Positions 8,067-17,237 of a DNA stretch of 17,799 bases are shown here, one piece after another. The DNA comes from Trichomonas tenax. Taxonomy: Eukaryota; Parabasalia; Trichomonadida; Trichomonadidae. The translations under genes were made by a program, and so were the position numbers. Position 1 is the stretch's first letter. Every line of letters begins with the position of its first letter. The notes beneath the pieces were generated by a model. That model worked only from the letters and a program-made list of their open reading frames with translations. It was not told the DNA's origin and did no database searches. The stretch covers positions 1-17,799 of the forward strand of contig JALKBU010001045.1 in assembly GCA_023091735.1 (NCBI GenBank), given 5' to 3'.

Positions 8067-8688
8067 GCCTGTGATACCTTTCGGACGACACTGTATTTAA
8101 ATAGGGGACGCATCCAATATTTAGGGGATGAAAATTATATACAGATATATTTATATACGCATGTGCAGAATGCTGTATCTATTCTAATTAATCAAATCTG
8201 AGCGTTTGAAAATTTAATTTAAATTTTTTCTATTTCTAATAATGACTATAGTCAACTATATTTCAATTCATATTGCTCAGGCCTGTATAGAACATGGAGC
8301 ATTGAATCGAAATCTAGATGTTTCTGTAAAAATACATCAGAATTGCAAAAATGTGAGATTTTTGAGTGCTTTTATGGTCTTCAGCAGTTTCTCTAAGTAC
8401 AAGCAGCGTATTCTAGTTAGTAAAATGCTATAAAATCCCTTCAAGAGCCTAGATCGTAAGCAATTATTTGTAAATAATCCAGTGCTTTGATCGCATGGAA
8501 GAAGTGACCCCGAATTGCTTAATTTCCTAAAAAATCAGCATTCAATATAGCTCCAAGCAATCTGTCATCAAGCAGAACAGGTTTTGGATATTTGAATGCT
8601 ACAGTATGCAAGCATCACAGTCATTAGTATTAACTGTCGATTTTTTTTTTCAAAAAACAATATCATCAAAAATGATCAGCCTCTGACA
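8067..8688. other. Intergenic, no gene seen
   Basis: A 63-codon open frame at 8242-8433 has a short ankyrin-like string (CIEHGALN) but no further family pattern. The text near 8500-8620 has short stop-interrupted protein-like runs that I cannot identify. No supported gene. Confidence 0.3.
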
Positions 8689-8788
8689 TATTGAGTAAAT
8701 AGCAATATTTATTATAAATATGTCACATGCCAACAACATAGTAACATATTACAAATAATACATAATAAAAGCTCCTAATTGAATAATT
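8689..8788 (-). repeat. 100-bp dispersed repeat, copy 2 (inverted partner at 2650-2749)
   Basis: Reverse complement of 2650-2749 with one mismatch in 100 positions (in the tttataat.atattgc stretch). The near identity contrasts with the decayed state of most repeats in this window, which suggests a recent duplication or gene conversion. Confidence 0.9.
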
Positions 8789-10288
8789 GTTCAGTAACTT
8801 AATTTATAAATTATAAATACACGAAATCATTGCGGAGACGACAATATACATAGATGCATGCACATATTACATGTTTTTAATGTGATACACCAACTTATAC
8901 TCATAGCCTCCCAATGAATTTGCTGAAATTATTGATCAATAGAAATAAAGTGTTCAAAAATAAAAACGATGGAAAAATAATTCGCATCATATATACTATT
9001 TTATTAATGTAAACAGTGTCAAATAAATTGTGAAAAATGTGACATTTAACCTTATCCACTTTTTAAAATATGGTTTATTATAACATTTACATAATGGTAA
9101 TGCTAATTCGCCAATTTTGGCCGCTGAAAACCAAATATGAGAGTTAAAGCACTTCTTGTGGCCCGCTATGTATAAGGTTTCTTGTCATTTTTCTTTTTTT
9201 TGCTTTTTCACAAATCTTAAAATTTTGCCCATTTTTAACGACAATTATAGATTTTATCGCTGTACAATGATTTTAACATACATTCTTGATATAAATGATA
9301 CGCTTTTATCGCAAAATTCTTAAAAATGAGTATGATTTAAAAAATGTCAAATTATATGATAGGCAATCACCTTCAAAACACGAAAAATATGGTAAAAGGA
9401 GGTATTTTCAGGCCAAATTTTCAAAATTGCGCATGAAATCAAGGGGCAATTGGCACCCTCACCCCTAGGGTGATTTTTTCTGAGGAATTTTGAGAGGCTA
9501 ACCGCCATCCCTAGGGTGGGGTATTTTTGGCCTTTTAATGCTGTCAACAATATTTCACTTTGATTATAAATGCATTTGGACCCTTTTTGAGCTCAAAAAA
9601 GCCAATATTCAAAAACAACTAACATTATTTTGTGAATATATGCTCCATTATCTATACTCTAGTAATGTATAAATAATACAATACAGAAATATTGCATTTT
9701 TTATATTAATTATCGCATATTATAAAAAATTTAATATATAAATATGGCATTTTAGTTATTAAAAGTAAGACAAACAATCAAGTTGTAAGGTAATGTGTAT
9801 AATGAAAACATCTTAGCGTAAATCGACCTTTCTTTACATATTTCATACATCACTACAATAATGAGACTCAGTTGTCTTGCTGTATGATCGCGAAGGAGTA
9901 TTTATGCAGATAATTTGGTTTTTAAATGCTGAACTTCATCAGTTTAGAAATACGAGATTTATATGAAAACAATGTCTTCATCTAATAGAACTAAAATTAA
10001 TTAAATATTGTGAAAAATATGAGAGAAATAACATGTATTTGTACTAGAATATTTTTTTGTCTGCATTTTAATTGTATAAGATGGTCTAGAAAGCAAACAA
10101 CAGATGCAAAAAATCCTAAGATTTGAAAATTCGGAAGATAATCTGAGAAGTTATGGTTCAAATCCAGAACAGATTCTTGCTGAATGTTTCTCTCATGTGC
10201 CCTATTGTACAGTCTGCTAATGAAGGCGTAGTACAAACGCGCTCATTAAATATAACAAGTCCTTTTATTACTGAGTCGGTCCCTAACT
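8789..10288. other. Long gene-free stretch
   Basis: No gene is supported in these 1.5 kb. Two open frames (9347-9550 and 9997-10236, minus) lack recognisable motifs, and the second lacks an ATG. A GC-richer island at about 9440-9540 carries two CCCTAGGG palindromes. The rest is plain AT-rich sequence. Confidence 0.4.
9463..9516. repeat. Twin CCCTAGGG palindromes
   Basis: ccctaggg at 9463-9470 and at 9509-9516, each followed by tg and a short T-run after a few bases. The first lies in cacccctagggtg, close to a palindrome. They stand out as a GC-rich island in very AT-rich DNA. Function unknown; probably part of an old repeat. Confidence 0.5.
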
Positions 10289-10330
10289 AAAGGCACCCCG
10301 TCCAATAGCCAATCGAAAAAAAGGCACCCC
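10289..10330. repeat. 11-bp direct repeat aaaggcacccc
   Basis: aaaggcacccc occurs at 10289-10299 and 10320-10330, a 31-bp period. Each copy is followed within a few bases by aatagc. It borders palindromic repeat copy D. Confidence 0.6.
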
Positions 10331-10331
10331 T

Positions 10332-10411
10332 TAGACGAATAGCATGCTTTTAAATTCGCAGCCACGGAGTATGGTGTAGTTGCACACAGCAACAAAAATA
10401 GACGAATAGCA
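10332..10411. repeat. Palindromic repeat, copy D, with 13-bp direct flanks
   Basis: The 42 bp at 10359-10400 match 7987-8028 at 39 positions, including gtagttgcacacagcaac. The string tagacgaatagca occurs at 10332-10344 and at 10399-10411 on either side. The second occurrence overlaps the conserved family arm (gacgaa), so this is probably an internal duplication rather than a target-site duplication. Left arm largely decayed. Confidence 0.65.
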
Positions 10412-11473
10412 GAGATTGCTTTTTAGTTCAAATTTAAATACTCGCCCCTCTAATTTCTAATATGACGCATATGCTTTTATTTGGCAAATATTATTTTACT
10501 TGACAAAATGAATTTATTTTAATCGTTTTTTGACTATTTTTCAATACCAAAATCTGACACTTTACTGAGTGACTCATTGACACGCAAAACAATATAGCAA
10601 GATTTTTGCCCAAACTTAATTTCTGAAGATTTTGAATCCAATATTAGTCAATTGAACTAAGGCGTCTCTCAATTTAGGCACTTTTTACACCAAAATCAAC
10701 AACGATTATTTAGTAAAAAAAAACTTTATTTGGAATATCTTCAAGATATAGTTAGATTTATCATATGCACCTAATATACCATGTTCTCCATCTTTAAAAT
10801 CAGTTGTCATAATATTCGATTATTTACAGAAATATGAATCGCGATTTTCACAAAATGGATCAGGGAATATATTAAGCTTGGTGAACATATATTTGATCGT
10901 TAGAGAATATTGCGTAAAATCGAAATAAACTTAAAGTAATGAATTATTATTCCATTTCTAATGATTGAGATAAAACTAAATAGAAACTCCTAATTAGTGC
11001 ATATTGCACATTTTCAAACTTTGACTTAAATGCAATCTTTATTGCCTCAGAAAAAATATATGAAATTTCATATTTAACTCTGTTGAACTATATAATCAAT
11101 CAGACACCATTCAATGATATCGAATTTTCAATGTTCTAAACTGCCAAAACGTCGAGATGCTCGTTTGCATATATCATATTATCGATAAACAAAGAATATG
11201 GCAGCAATGTAGATATCAGGAATATCACTTTTTCACAAAAGTTTCATTCTCAAAAATTGTTTGCTGAGAAAAAAAACAATCATGAATATTTTTTGCATTA
11301 AATCACAGGAATACACTTTAAGTGCTATCGATCACAAATGTTCAATTAAGTTTTGCTTACTCTTTTGAAATGATCTTCCAATAGAACGGTTGAGTGCACA
11401 TTCAAAAATTGAATTGGAGCAGGTTAGAACTATTCAATTTAAAGCGGTTTTTTGAGATATAATCTTGTGAAAA
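10412..11473. other. Intergenic upstream of the Myb gene
   Basis: No gene is seen. The 23 bp at 10557-10579 are an inverted copy of 7178-7200 with two small differences. A 34-codon minus-strand frame ends near 10706 and starts at 10810, too short to support. The remainder is AT-rich. Confidence 0.4.
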
Positions 11474-11478
11474 TCACT
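11474..11478 (+). promoter_or_regulatory. Initiator (Inr) of the Myb gene
   Basis: TCACT matches the trichomonad initiator TCA(+1)Py(T/A), with +1 at 11476, 20 nt upstream of the ATG at 11496. This spacing fits the short leaders of trichomonad genes. A nearer TCAAA does not fit the pyrimidine at +2. Confidence 0.5.
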
Positions 11479-11495
11479 TCGTATACTCAAAGAAG

Positions 11496-11969
11496 ATGTT
11501 AGCGTACAAACGTTTCAGCAAGAAGGAAGACGACAGACTCTCTGGTCTTGTTAGTATATATGGAACAAGCAAATGGAGAGAAGTCTCTAAAAAGATGAAT
11601 GGCAGAAGCCCAAGACAATGCAGAGATAGATACACGAGGTTCCTTGCACCTGATGTGACACATAGGGAATGGTCTAATGAAGAAGATATTCTACTTTTAG
11701 ATCTCGTGCCAAAATTATCGCCAAAATGGCGTTTCATTGCTTCCCACTTTGAGGGAAGGAATGATATTCAAATCAAAAATCGATATAACAAATTAATGAA
11801 CATGCTCAAGAAGAAAAATAAACAAACTCAGGAAAATACTGAAATATCTGAAATCAAAGATATCCCCCCATCGCTGGAAAACTTTGACTTCGCAGAAATC
11901 TTCTCAGCTTTCGATGGCGCAAACTTTCACAACCTTCACTTCGACAATACTTTCATCTCTTCGGAATAA
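11496..11969 (+). CDS. Small two-repeat Myb (R2R3-type) DNA-binding protein
   Basis: A 157-residue nuclear DNA-binding protein of the type expanded in trichomonads, where related Mybs bind promoter elements of the iron-regulated ap65-1 gene. Repeat 1 spans about 5-52 and repeat 2 about 57-102. The three regularly spaced aromatic core positions of each repeat are F7, W27, Y46 and W59, W78, Y96. Each repeat has the acidic ED pair early in helix 1, and the recognition helices read RSPRQCRDRY and RNDIQIKNRY. A Lys-rich stretch (105-109) follows repeat 2 and could serve as a nuclear signal. The C-terminal 45 residues are acidic and aromatic (FDFAEIFSAFD), possibly an activation or contact segment. 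The ATG is the first after a good initiator. Target genes cannot be told from sequence. Confidence 0.92.
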   Translation: MLAYKRFSKKEDDRLSGLVSIYGTSKWREVSKKMNGRSPRQCRDRYTRFLAPDVTHREWSNEEDILLLDLVPKLSPKWRFIASHFEGRNDIQIKNRYNKLMNMLKKKNKQTQENTEISEIKDIPPSLENFDFAEIFSAFDGANFHNLHFDNTFISSE

Positions 11970-12073
11970 CTGAAAACTATTATTATATAACTGTTTTCTC
12001 ACTAAAAGAACTAATATATACTAGTTTTCTTAATTAATATTGTTTTCAATATTTAAATTTAGCAATAAAACAT

Positions 12074-12435
12074 ATGAATTACGAGTTTGTGAATTTCAAA
12101 TCAGTAATGTCATTGGATAGTCTCTTCACGTATATCATCAATAGCTTAAAATTTGAAGATAAATATAAATTGTAACTTAAGTTTTATATTCAGTGGCTAT
12201 CAGCATTCGCAATAGCAAATAGAGTCTATGATAAACATGATTGTATGCTGAATATCTACTTGAAGCACGCCAGATTTTTTCCTATCGTCACGAAAAATCA
12301 GGATTTTATTACGATAGAGAACCTTAAACATTCTTTTTGGAAAATAATGACTATCTGATCCTTGCAACGTGCGCAAATATCAGAAAGCCACGAGCCCAAA
12401 TGTTGATATTCTTTACAAAGGTCTTTCACATATAA
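12074..12435 (+). pseudogene. Unidentified decayed gene, one stop and one frameshift
   Basis: Starting at an ATG at 12074, a frame runs through MNYEFVNFKSVMSLDSLF to a stop at 12173-12175. It then stays open in the same frame for 60 codons (for example WLSAFAIANRVYDKHD and YLKHARFFPIVTKNQDF) to a stop at 12356-12358. Protein-like sequence overlaps this end in the +1 frame (FLENNDYLILATCANIRKP, then AQMLIFFTKVF) up to a TAA at 12433-12435. One in-frame stop plus one shift near 12330-12350 would account for it. The helical, Leu/Ile/Phe-rich pattern is like the N-terminal region of trichomonad DUF3447/ankyrin proteins, but I cannot name the family with confidence. Confidence 0.4.
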
Positions 12436-13555
12436 ATAGAATTGTATATTTGATATTTGTATTATATTTTGTTGATACTTTGATAATGTGTTTGGCATAT
12501 GTACTGCTTGTAGTTTCAATGATAATTCACGCTATATAATGTATTTTTTCTAAAAAGGAAATTAAACATTTTTTATATAATGAATATATATGTGTGTATG
12601 GCATTGTGAGATGTACTATTCAGTGATGTAAATATGTTTCCAATGAGTTTTAAAGATAGAAGTGAGTTCAAGCAATTAAGATTTACAAAATTCATCTTAA
12701 TTTAGATAATATTGGTTTATCAATTGGATATCTTGAATTTTGATATTAGATAAAATGATTTGTAGAAGTAAACTCAATATATATGAATTTCTTGACGATT
12801 CATTATGTGATTTGGGAGATAAAACGTTGCTAATAATGTTTAAGTTCACATTTCAATATTCGCATCTGTTGGATGATAATACTATGAAAATATTTTATAC
12901 AAATAGACATTGCATGTCATGATGTGCTATGATTAAAAGTGACATGTCTTCAATGTAAAAACATCATCATAGAAAGCCCTATGATTGATATCCATCCATA
13001 TGAACAATGTGTAATGTATTATATTATATATGCATAATCTATTCAATATATTTGCTTATTATTTTATCATCCATATGGATATATATGCATTGCAAAACTT
13101 GTTCGACATAATCTGGGACTTTTTTAACAATGTAAAGCGAATATGTCAGGATGTCAAAAAATAAAAATTAGTCTATTAACATATTTATATATACTAATTC
13201 AAATTTGACTTGATTCATCGAAGAAATAGATATTTTTATTAAGTTTTCAATATAGATCATTTCAAAATTAACGCAATACATTAAGAAATACAGTATCTGA
13301 TACATAAAAACACTTTATATTCAATACAATCTTTTAACGTTATGTTATGTTCGTGATAAAAACTCTATGTCATTTTGAAAAATAGAGATATTTAGAGAAA
13401 CTTGAGTTTTTAAATAAGGTTATCGTCTGAATATACATGAATGTCAATAATATGAGGAAGTCAGTGATGGTATGTGCTGATATGACTCATGCATCATGAT
13501 CCTCTAAAGGTATTTTTAGAAATTAATGAGATGAGGGTGTAAATATTATCAGCTT
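12436..13555. other. Intergenic, no gene seen
   Basis: A 60-codon frame at 12740-12922 begins with TTG (its first ATG is at codon 6) and has no recognisable motif. A ccatatgg palindrome and related strings occur at about 12996 and 13072. Nothing else is supported. Confidence 0.35.
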
Positions 13556-13626
13556 AAAAAAATGTCGCCAATGAGCTCGAGAATCAAACCCTTGCATCCA
13601 GACCGATAATAAATGTGAAATAGCTA
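13556..13626 (-). pseudogene. Degenerate tRNA-like relic
   Basis: On the minus strand GGGTTTGATTCTC (13591-13579) resembles a tRNA T-arm and B box (consensus GGTTCRANNCC), with one change in the invariant TTC. TAGCTATTTCA (13626-13616) resembles an A box, 25 nt upstream. The intervening CGGTCTGGATGC looks like a shortened anticodon arm and variable loop. A run of seven T (13562-13556), a Pol III terminator shape, follows 16 nt after the T-arm. The acceptor stem does not pair, so a functional tRNA is unlikely. Confidence 0.3.
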
Positions 13627-13704
13627 AAGTTGTATTTTTAGGATTGTTGCAAGTCCAGGTCCTGGAATCGAAACAAAATAAGTTCGTCAATAATATACTG
13701 ATGG

Positions 13705-13740
13705 TTAAGGTTATTATATCGTCGATGAAAATAACCTTAA
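13705..13740. repeat. 11-bp perfect inverted repeat
   Basis: ttaaggttatt (13705-13715) and aataaccttaa (13730-13740) are perfect reverse complements around a 14-nt loop. It lies at the left edge of a GC-richer patch (13741-13930) with two copies of aatattccaatttat, near 13851 and 13908. Confidence 0.6.
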
Positions 13741-13960
13741 TTATCGCCGATTATTTTCCACTCAATTCTTCTCAATCGATTGTCGGTATCGCTCTGTCTT
13801 GACTTCGCCAAATATTGGCTTCCGGGGGCCGACTTCCCCATCTGTGTTCGAATATTCCAATTTATCGCGGTTCTCTCGAAAATCTTGGTCTCTGAGATAA
13901 TCATACAATATTCCAATTTATTTTGGTAACTCAAAATGCATCAAAGCATATAAAATTCGA

Positions 13961-13979
13961 CCCGATTGTCGCAATCGGG
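13961..13979. repeat. GC-rich 8-bp hairpin
   Basis: cccgattg (13961-13968), loop tcg, caatcggg (13972-13979): a perfect 8-bp stem with a 3-nt loop, unusual in DNA this AT-rich. No adjacent gene makes a role in termination obvious. Confidence 0.6.
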
Positions 13980-15600
13980 CATAGTTATCTATATGACGTC
14001 CAATAAATGCGTAATATTTTTCATCAATAGTAATTTGCGGCTTTTAGTTAAGCATTACTCAGTCAAAACACATAAATTCACTATTCAATTACACTTCTCT
14101 TACCTTATTACTTTTATGAAAATTATTATAAGATTTGGTCAAAAAAACAGAATTTTCCCAACAATGTTCTTCACACAATCTCGCACTATCATACATGATA
14201 TCATGAATGCATGTTTTATGCTGCAATCGGCTGTTTTTATCATTGACAATTATTATCAAAGCGCTTTAGATATTGAAAATCACACTTTACCGTCAGATCA
14301 AGTAGCTAGATAGTTTTCTCATGCTTCAAAGGATCTACAATCACACTTTGATGTTTTATATTTTTTATCTCAGCGATTATTAAAGTTTTTTGAAATCTTT
14401 TTTATCAGCATATTCTATATGGCATGATTAAGCTATATGTTCAACCGATTTGATTTCCAATATTCAGAATGATAGAGATGACGATAGACACCTTTTGGGG
14501 AGAAAAGGGTATTCCAAGAGTTTCAATAAAAGGGGGATTAGAAAATAATAAGGGGATTTTTATTATAGGGGTTTGATAAAATAATGAGGTAGATTTTTAT
14601 AATTTCCGAGTCAAACGGCATTACCCAGTTTCACAATACTTTAGACACTCCCCCTGCCTTTTTGGGTGTTTATATGTCATATTGTCAGATTCATTTTTTA
14701 ATGGATGGTTCAACGCTGTTTACCCCAAACTCATATGTAAACTGCTAGCTGAGGCTTTTCCGCATGAATTAACGCATACCATGCAATCCATGAGTATCAA
14801 TAAACTTCAAAAAATCAGCTCATAAATTACGTAATTTCTTCATATCTCAGAAATTCATACGATGATCAATAATTTTGACTTCAAGTTCTCCAAATAAATT
14901 TTATACACTATCCACTTCTGTAATAAAAATATTATCATACCCTTAACAATTTTAAGTCCAAAATTATTCAATCACGAAAAACAATAATTTATCATATTTG
15001 AGTGCAGAATCGCAAAATACATGCGTATTCTAGCACCTCCATACACAGCAAATCAATCAAATCCAACAAAACGTTGAAATTTTACTGATGATTTGAACAA
15101 TATAATGATGATTACGCTTATTCATGTAAATTTAATTCTCTCATTGTTATTAGTATCATACAAGGAATCATCTGCTTAATTATAACTACTAAAGCAATAT
15201 ATAAATAAATTATCATATCAGATCTTAGTAAAAACTTTAATGTAATTCATTGGATATATTTGAAATTAAATATTTTCATAATGTGGAACATTTTCATTAT
15301 GTAATACTCCTTAATCTAACGTTTTTCAAAAAATGAATGAAAAAATTTGAAAATGCCTATTTTAACGATTTGCTCAATCAGCATTCATTATGTAATTATT
15401 ATAAAATCCAAATCATTATTCGGATTTCATTCTGCCCCTCTTAAATGATAAAGAAAATAAATCTCTTGTTTCGATCAGAGAAATTTTTTCAGCATATTTG
15501 AGTCATTCTAACTAATAATATAAATAGTATCCACTAACTATGGAGAAATGATATTCAATTAAAAGCATGATAAATGAACTAATTAATAAATTTCAATATA
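13980..15600. other. Long gene-poor stretch with old repeats
   Basis: A 115-codon frame at 13966-14313 starts with TTG, is Ile/Phe-rich and matches no family I know. A degenerate direct repeat (14542-14563 and 14578-14600, both aaaataat.aggggatttttat-like) has a 36-bp period. The segment 14622-14644 recurs inverted at 15944-15966. From 14700 to 15600 I see nothing. Confidence 0.4.
14622..14644 (+). repeat. 23-bp repeat, inverted partner at 15944-15966
   Basis: tacccagtttcacaatac plus tttag is the reverse complement of 15944-15966 with one mismatch. Both copies sit beside a C-rich string (gacactccccctgc here, gacaccccctgc there), but those strings are in direct orientation relative to each other. 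Confidence 0.75.
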
Positions 15601-15606
15601 TAATTT

Positions 15607-15656
15607 TCCTGCCGGATGAGCAGGATATGGTATTTTTTGACATCACTATACCATAT
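15607..15656. repeat. Two adjacent hairpins
   Basis: tcctgc (15607-15612) pairs with gcagga (15620-15625) around the loop cggatga. It is followed directly by atatggtat (15625-15633) pairing with ataccatat (15648-15656). The stems are perfect but short. The first loop vaguely recalls a hammerhead core, but the required CUGAUGA and GAAA are absent. Confidence 0.45.
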
Positions 15657-15727
15657 ATATCTTATATATAATGCATTTCATGGAATATAAAATATTTTTT
15701 TTCGACACAAAGAAAAAGAAAAAAAAT

Positions 15728-15793
15728 AAAAACACTTTAGAGGAGTCGAACCAATGGCATATATAACATTTAGCTTTAACTAAACCACTACAA
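15728..15793 (-). pseudogene. Degenerate tRNA-like relic
   Basis: On the minus strand GGTTCGACTCC (15752-15742) is an exact fit to the Pol III B box and tRNA T-loop. TAGTGGTTTAGT (15790-15779) resembles an A box. A TTTTT run (15732-15728) follows nine nt after the B box. The whole is about 60 nt, shorter than a tRNA, and neither the acceptor stem nor the anticodon stem pairs properly. I read it as a decayed tRNA or tRNA-derived repeat rather than a working gene. Confidence 0.35.
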
Positions 15794-16289
15794 CACAATT
15801 CAACATTCACCATTTTTATTCAACGGTGACGCTAAAAATCTTGTCTACAGAAAGGTGACTCAAAAAGGAAAAACGCACCAGCGCTGTTTCGAACAACCAA
15901 ACTTTAATCAAAATTCCTGACACCCCCTGCTTTAGACCTGTGGCTAAAGTATTGTGAAACTTGGTATAAAGGGTCCTTGGGTTGCTCCTTCCACGCGATC
16001 CTTAAAAATGTTGAGTTCGCAGCCAAAAAGTGCTAAATTCGCACATCCATAGTCGATCACTGTTTTCTGTGATAGAATCTTTGTTTCTGTGAAAATATAC
16101 ATTTTAAAGAAATTTCACGAACCTTTTCGTCGTTTTGATTGGATTCGTAATATACTGTCTGTCTATTAATTGGATTTCTCTTCAAAGAGCATTCTGTTGA
16201 ATCAAATCAAATTGACGAATATTCGAATTTGTCTGACATTACATAGATAATATAATATCTATAATACAATAATATATAATAATTATAGA
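15794..16289. other. Intergenic with repeat remnants
   Basis: No gene. The stretch includes ctttagacctgtggctaaag (15931-15950), an imperfect palindrome, running into the 23-bp repeat. A string ggttgctcct near 15979 also occurs near 7094, next to gggtcctt in both places. These look like fragments of the same old repeats seen at 7-10 kb. Confidence 0.4.
15944..15966 (-). repeat. 23-bp repeat, inverted partner at 14622-14644
   Basis: ctaaagtattgtgaaact plus tggta; 22 of 23 positions match the reverse complement of 14622-14644. Confidence 0.75.
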
Positions 16290-17237
16290 TCAAGATTCAT
16301 CTTCGGGGTCTTTTTCGACAAGTTTGATTTTATGTTCGACTGCAAATTTAAAGCATAATGAATTTGGTTTATCTAAGACCTCAGATTTAACATAGCACTT
16401 GGTTTTATTATCGTTTAACATAGCAAAAGCGAATGCTTTTGAATTCCCTAGGAAACATGGTGAGAAAGGATCTATTCTTTGAACTTCAATACAATCAAGA
16501 AGCCAGTCAGCAATATTATTTCTATGATATTTTATTGGTATTTCGATCGAGACGGACTTATGATGAGGTAATAAATTATCAACTGTTTTGTATATTTCTA
16601 GATTGCCGCCCATAATTGCTAAATCTAATGTTCCCTCTGTGACTTTTGCGTTATTCATTCGTAGGAATTTAAAACAATTTATCGAGCCAAAAGCAGCTGT
16701 AATATCAATCATATTTGACATGAAATGGTCTAGCAACAATAATGGATATGTTGCAATAGATTCATTTATATCAAAATTTATGTCTGATGCTTCTTTTTGA
16801 AGTTGTTCTACATTATCCTCCTTAAGAAAAAAACCTATTGTATCGCTTCCAAAAATATTTTTAATGCTTTCAATTGTCGGAAACATATGATTCATTTTAT
16901 CCTTTTTATCTATAATACCTATATATGCTTTTAATAGCGGATTGCAATATTTTGGGCGTTGAACAAAAATGGTACAATATAGTTGACAATAAATTAAAAC
17001 AGATTTTGGTCTTAATTTAATTGCTTCATTAATTAACTCTTTAAAATAATATTTAAGATCCATATGTGATTCAAGGTATTGCTTTAAATATAATATGAAA
17101 GAATCAACATTTTCGGAAGTGAGTTCAAAAAGCCAGTCTTCAATATCTGATAACTCCTGTAGATAATCCGGTAGTTCTACATCACTGATGTACTTTATTT
17201 TCCGTCGAATAGAATAAGCATCGACGATCTGAAACAT
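16290..17237 (-). CDS. DUF3447/ankyrin-like protein
   Basis: A 315-residue intact reading frame of the DUF3447 type, a domain hugely expanded in Trichomonas and relatives and usually joined to ankyrin repeats. Residues 1-110 form a helical N-terminal region containing EAIKLRPKSVLIYCQLY (71-87). IFGSDTIGFFLKEDNVE (128-144) opens the DUF3447 core. The typical pair of ankyrin-like helices follows as AAFGSINCFKFLRMNNAKVT (181-200) and LDLAIMGGNLEIYK (204-217), then the KYHRNNIADWLLD signature (237-249). No canonical C-terminal ankyrin tail follows, so it is one of the short members. No signal peptide or membrane segment is seen; a cytosolic interaction role is inferred from the fold. The first ATG is used. 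A possible initiator TCATT lies 44 nt upstream (+1 at 17281), longer than usual. Confidence 0.87.
   Translation of the reverse strand: MFQIVDAYSIRRKIKYISDVELPDYLQELSDIEDWLFELTSENVDSFILYLKQYLESHMDLKYYFKELINEAIKLRPKSVLIYCQLYCTIFVQRPKYCNPLLKAYIGIIDKKDKMNHMFPTIESIKNIFGSDTIGFFLKEDNVEQLQKEASDINFDINESIATYPLLLLDHFMSNMIDITAAFGSINCFKFLRMNNAKVTEGTLDLAIMGGNLEIYKTVDNLLPHHKSVSIEIPIKYHRNNIADWLLDCIEVQRIDPFSPCFLGNSKAFAFAMLNDNKTKCYVKSEVLDKPNSLCFKFAVEHKIKLVEKDPEDES

Noticed and set aside
7857..8201. 114-codon plus-strand frame and its 75-codon minus-strand partner
   Set aside because: They run through the inverted repeat unit 3 and palindrome C; the open frame follows from the palindromic sequence, not from a gene.
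9347..9550. 67-codon minus-strand frame over the CCCTAGGG island
   Set aside because: No motif and no promoter; coincides with a repeat-like GC island.
10706..10810. 34-codon minus-strand frame beginning MTTDFKDGEHGILGAY
   Set aside because: Protein-like composition but too short, with a T9 run near its end and no recognisable family.
11474..11737. Minus-strand open frame over the Myb gene
   Set aside because: Antisense shadow; the plus strand encodes a clear two-repeat Myb domain.
13966..14313. 115-codon plus-strand frame
   Set aside because: Starts with TTG, is Ile/Phe-rich with no motif, and lies beside hairpins in repeat-rich DNA.
15607..15656. Possible hammerhead ribozyme
   Set aside because: The loop reads cggatga rather than CUGAUGA and no GAAA core is in place; only two simple hairpins remain.
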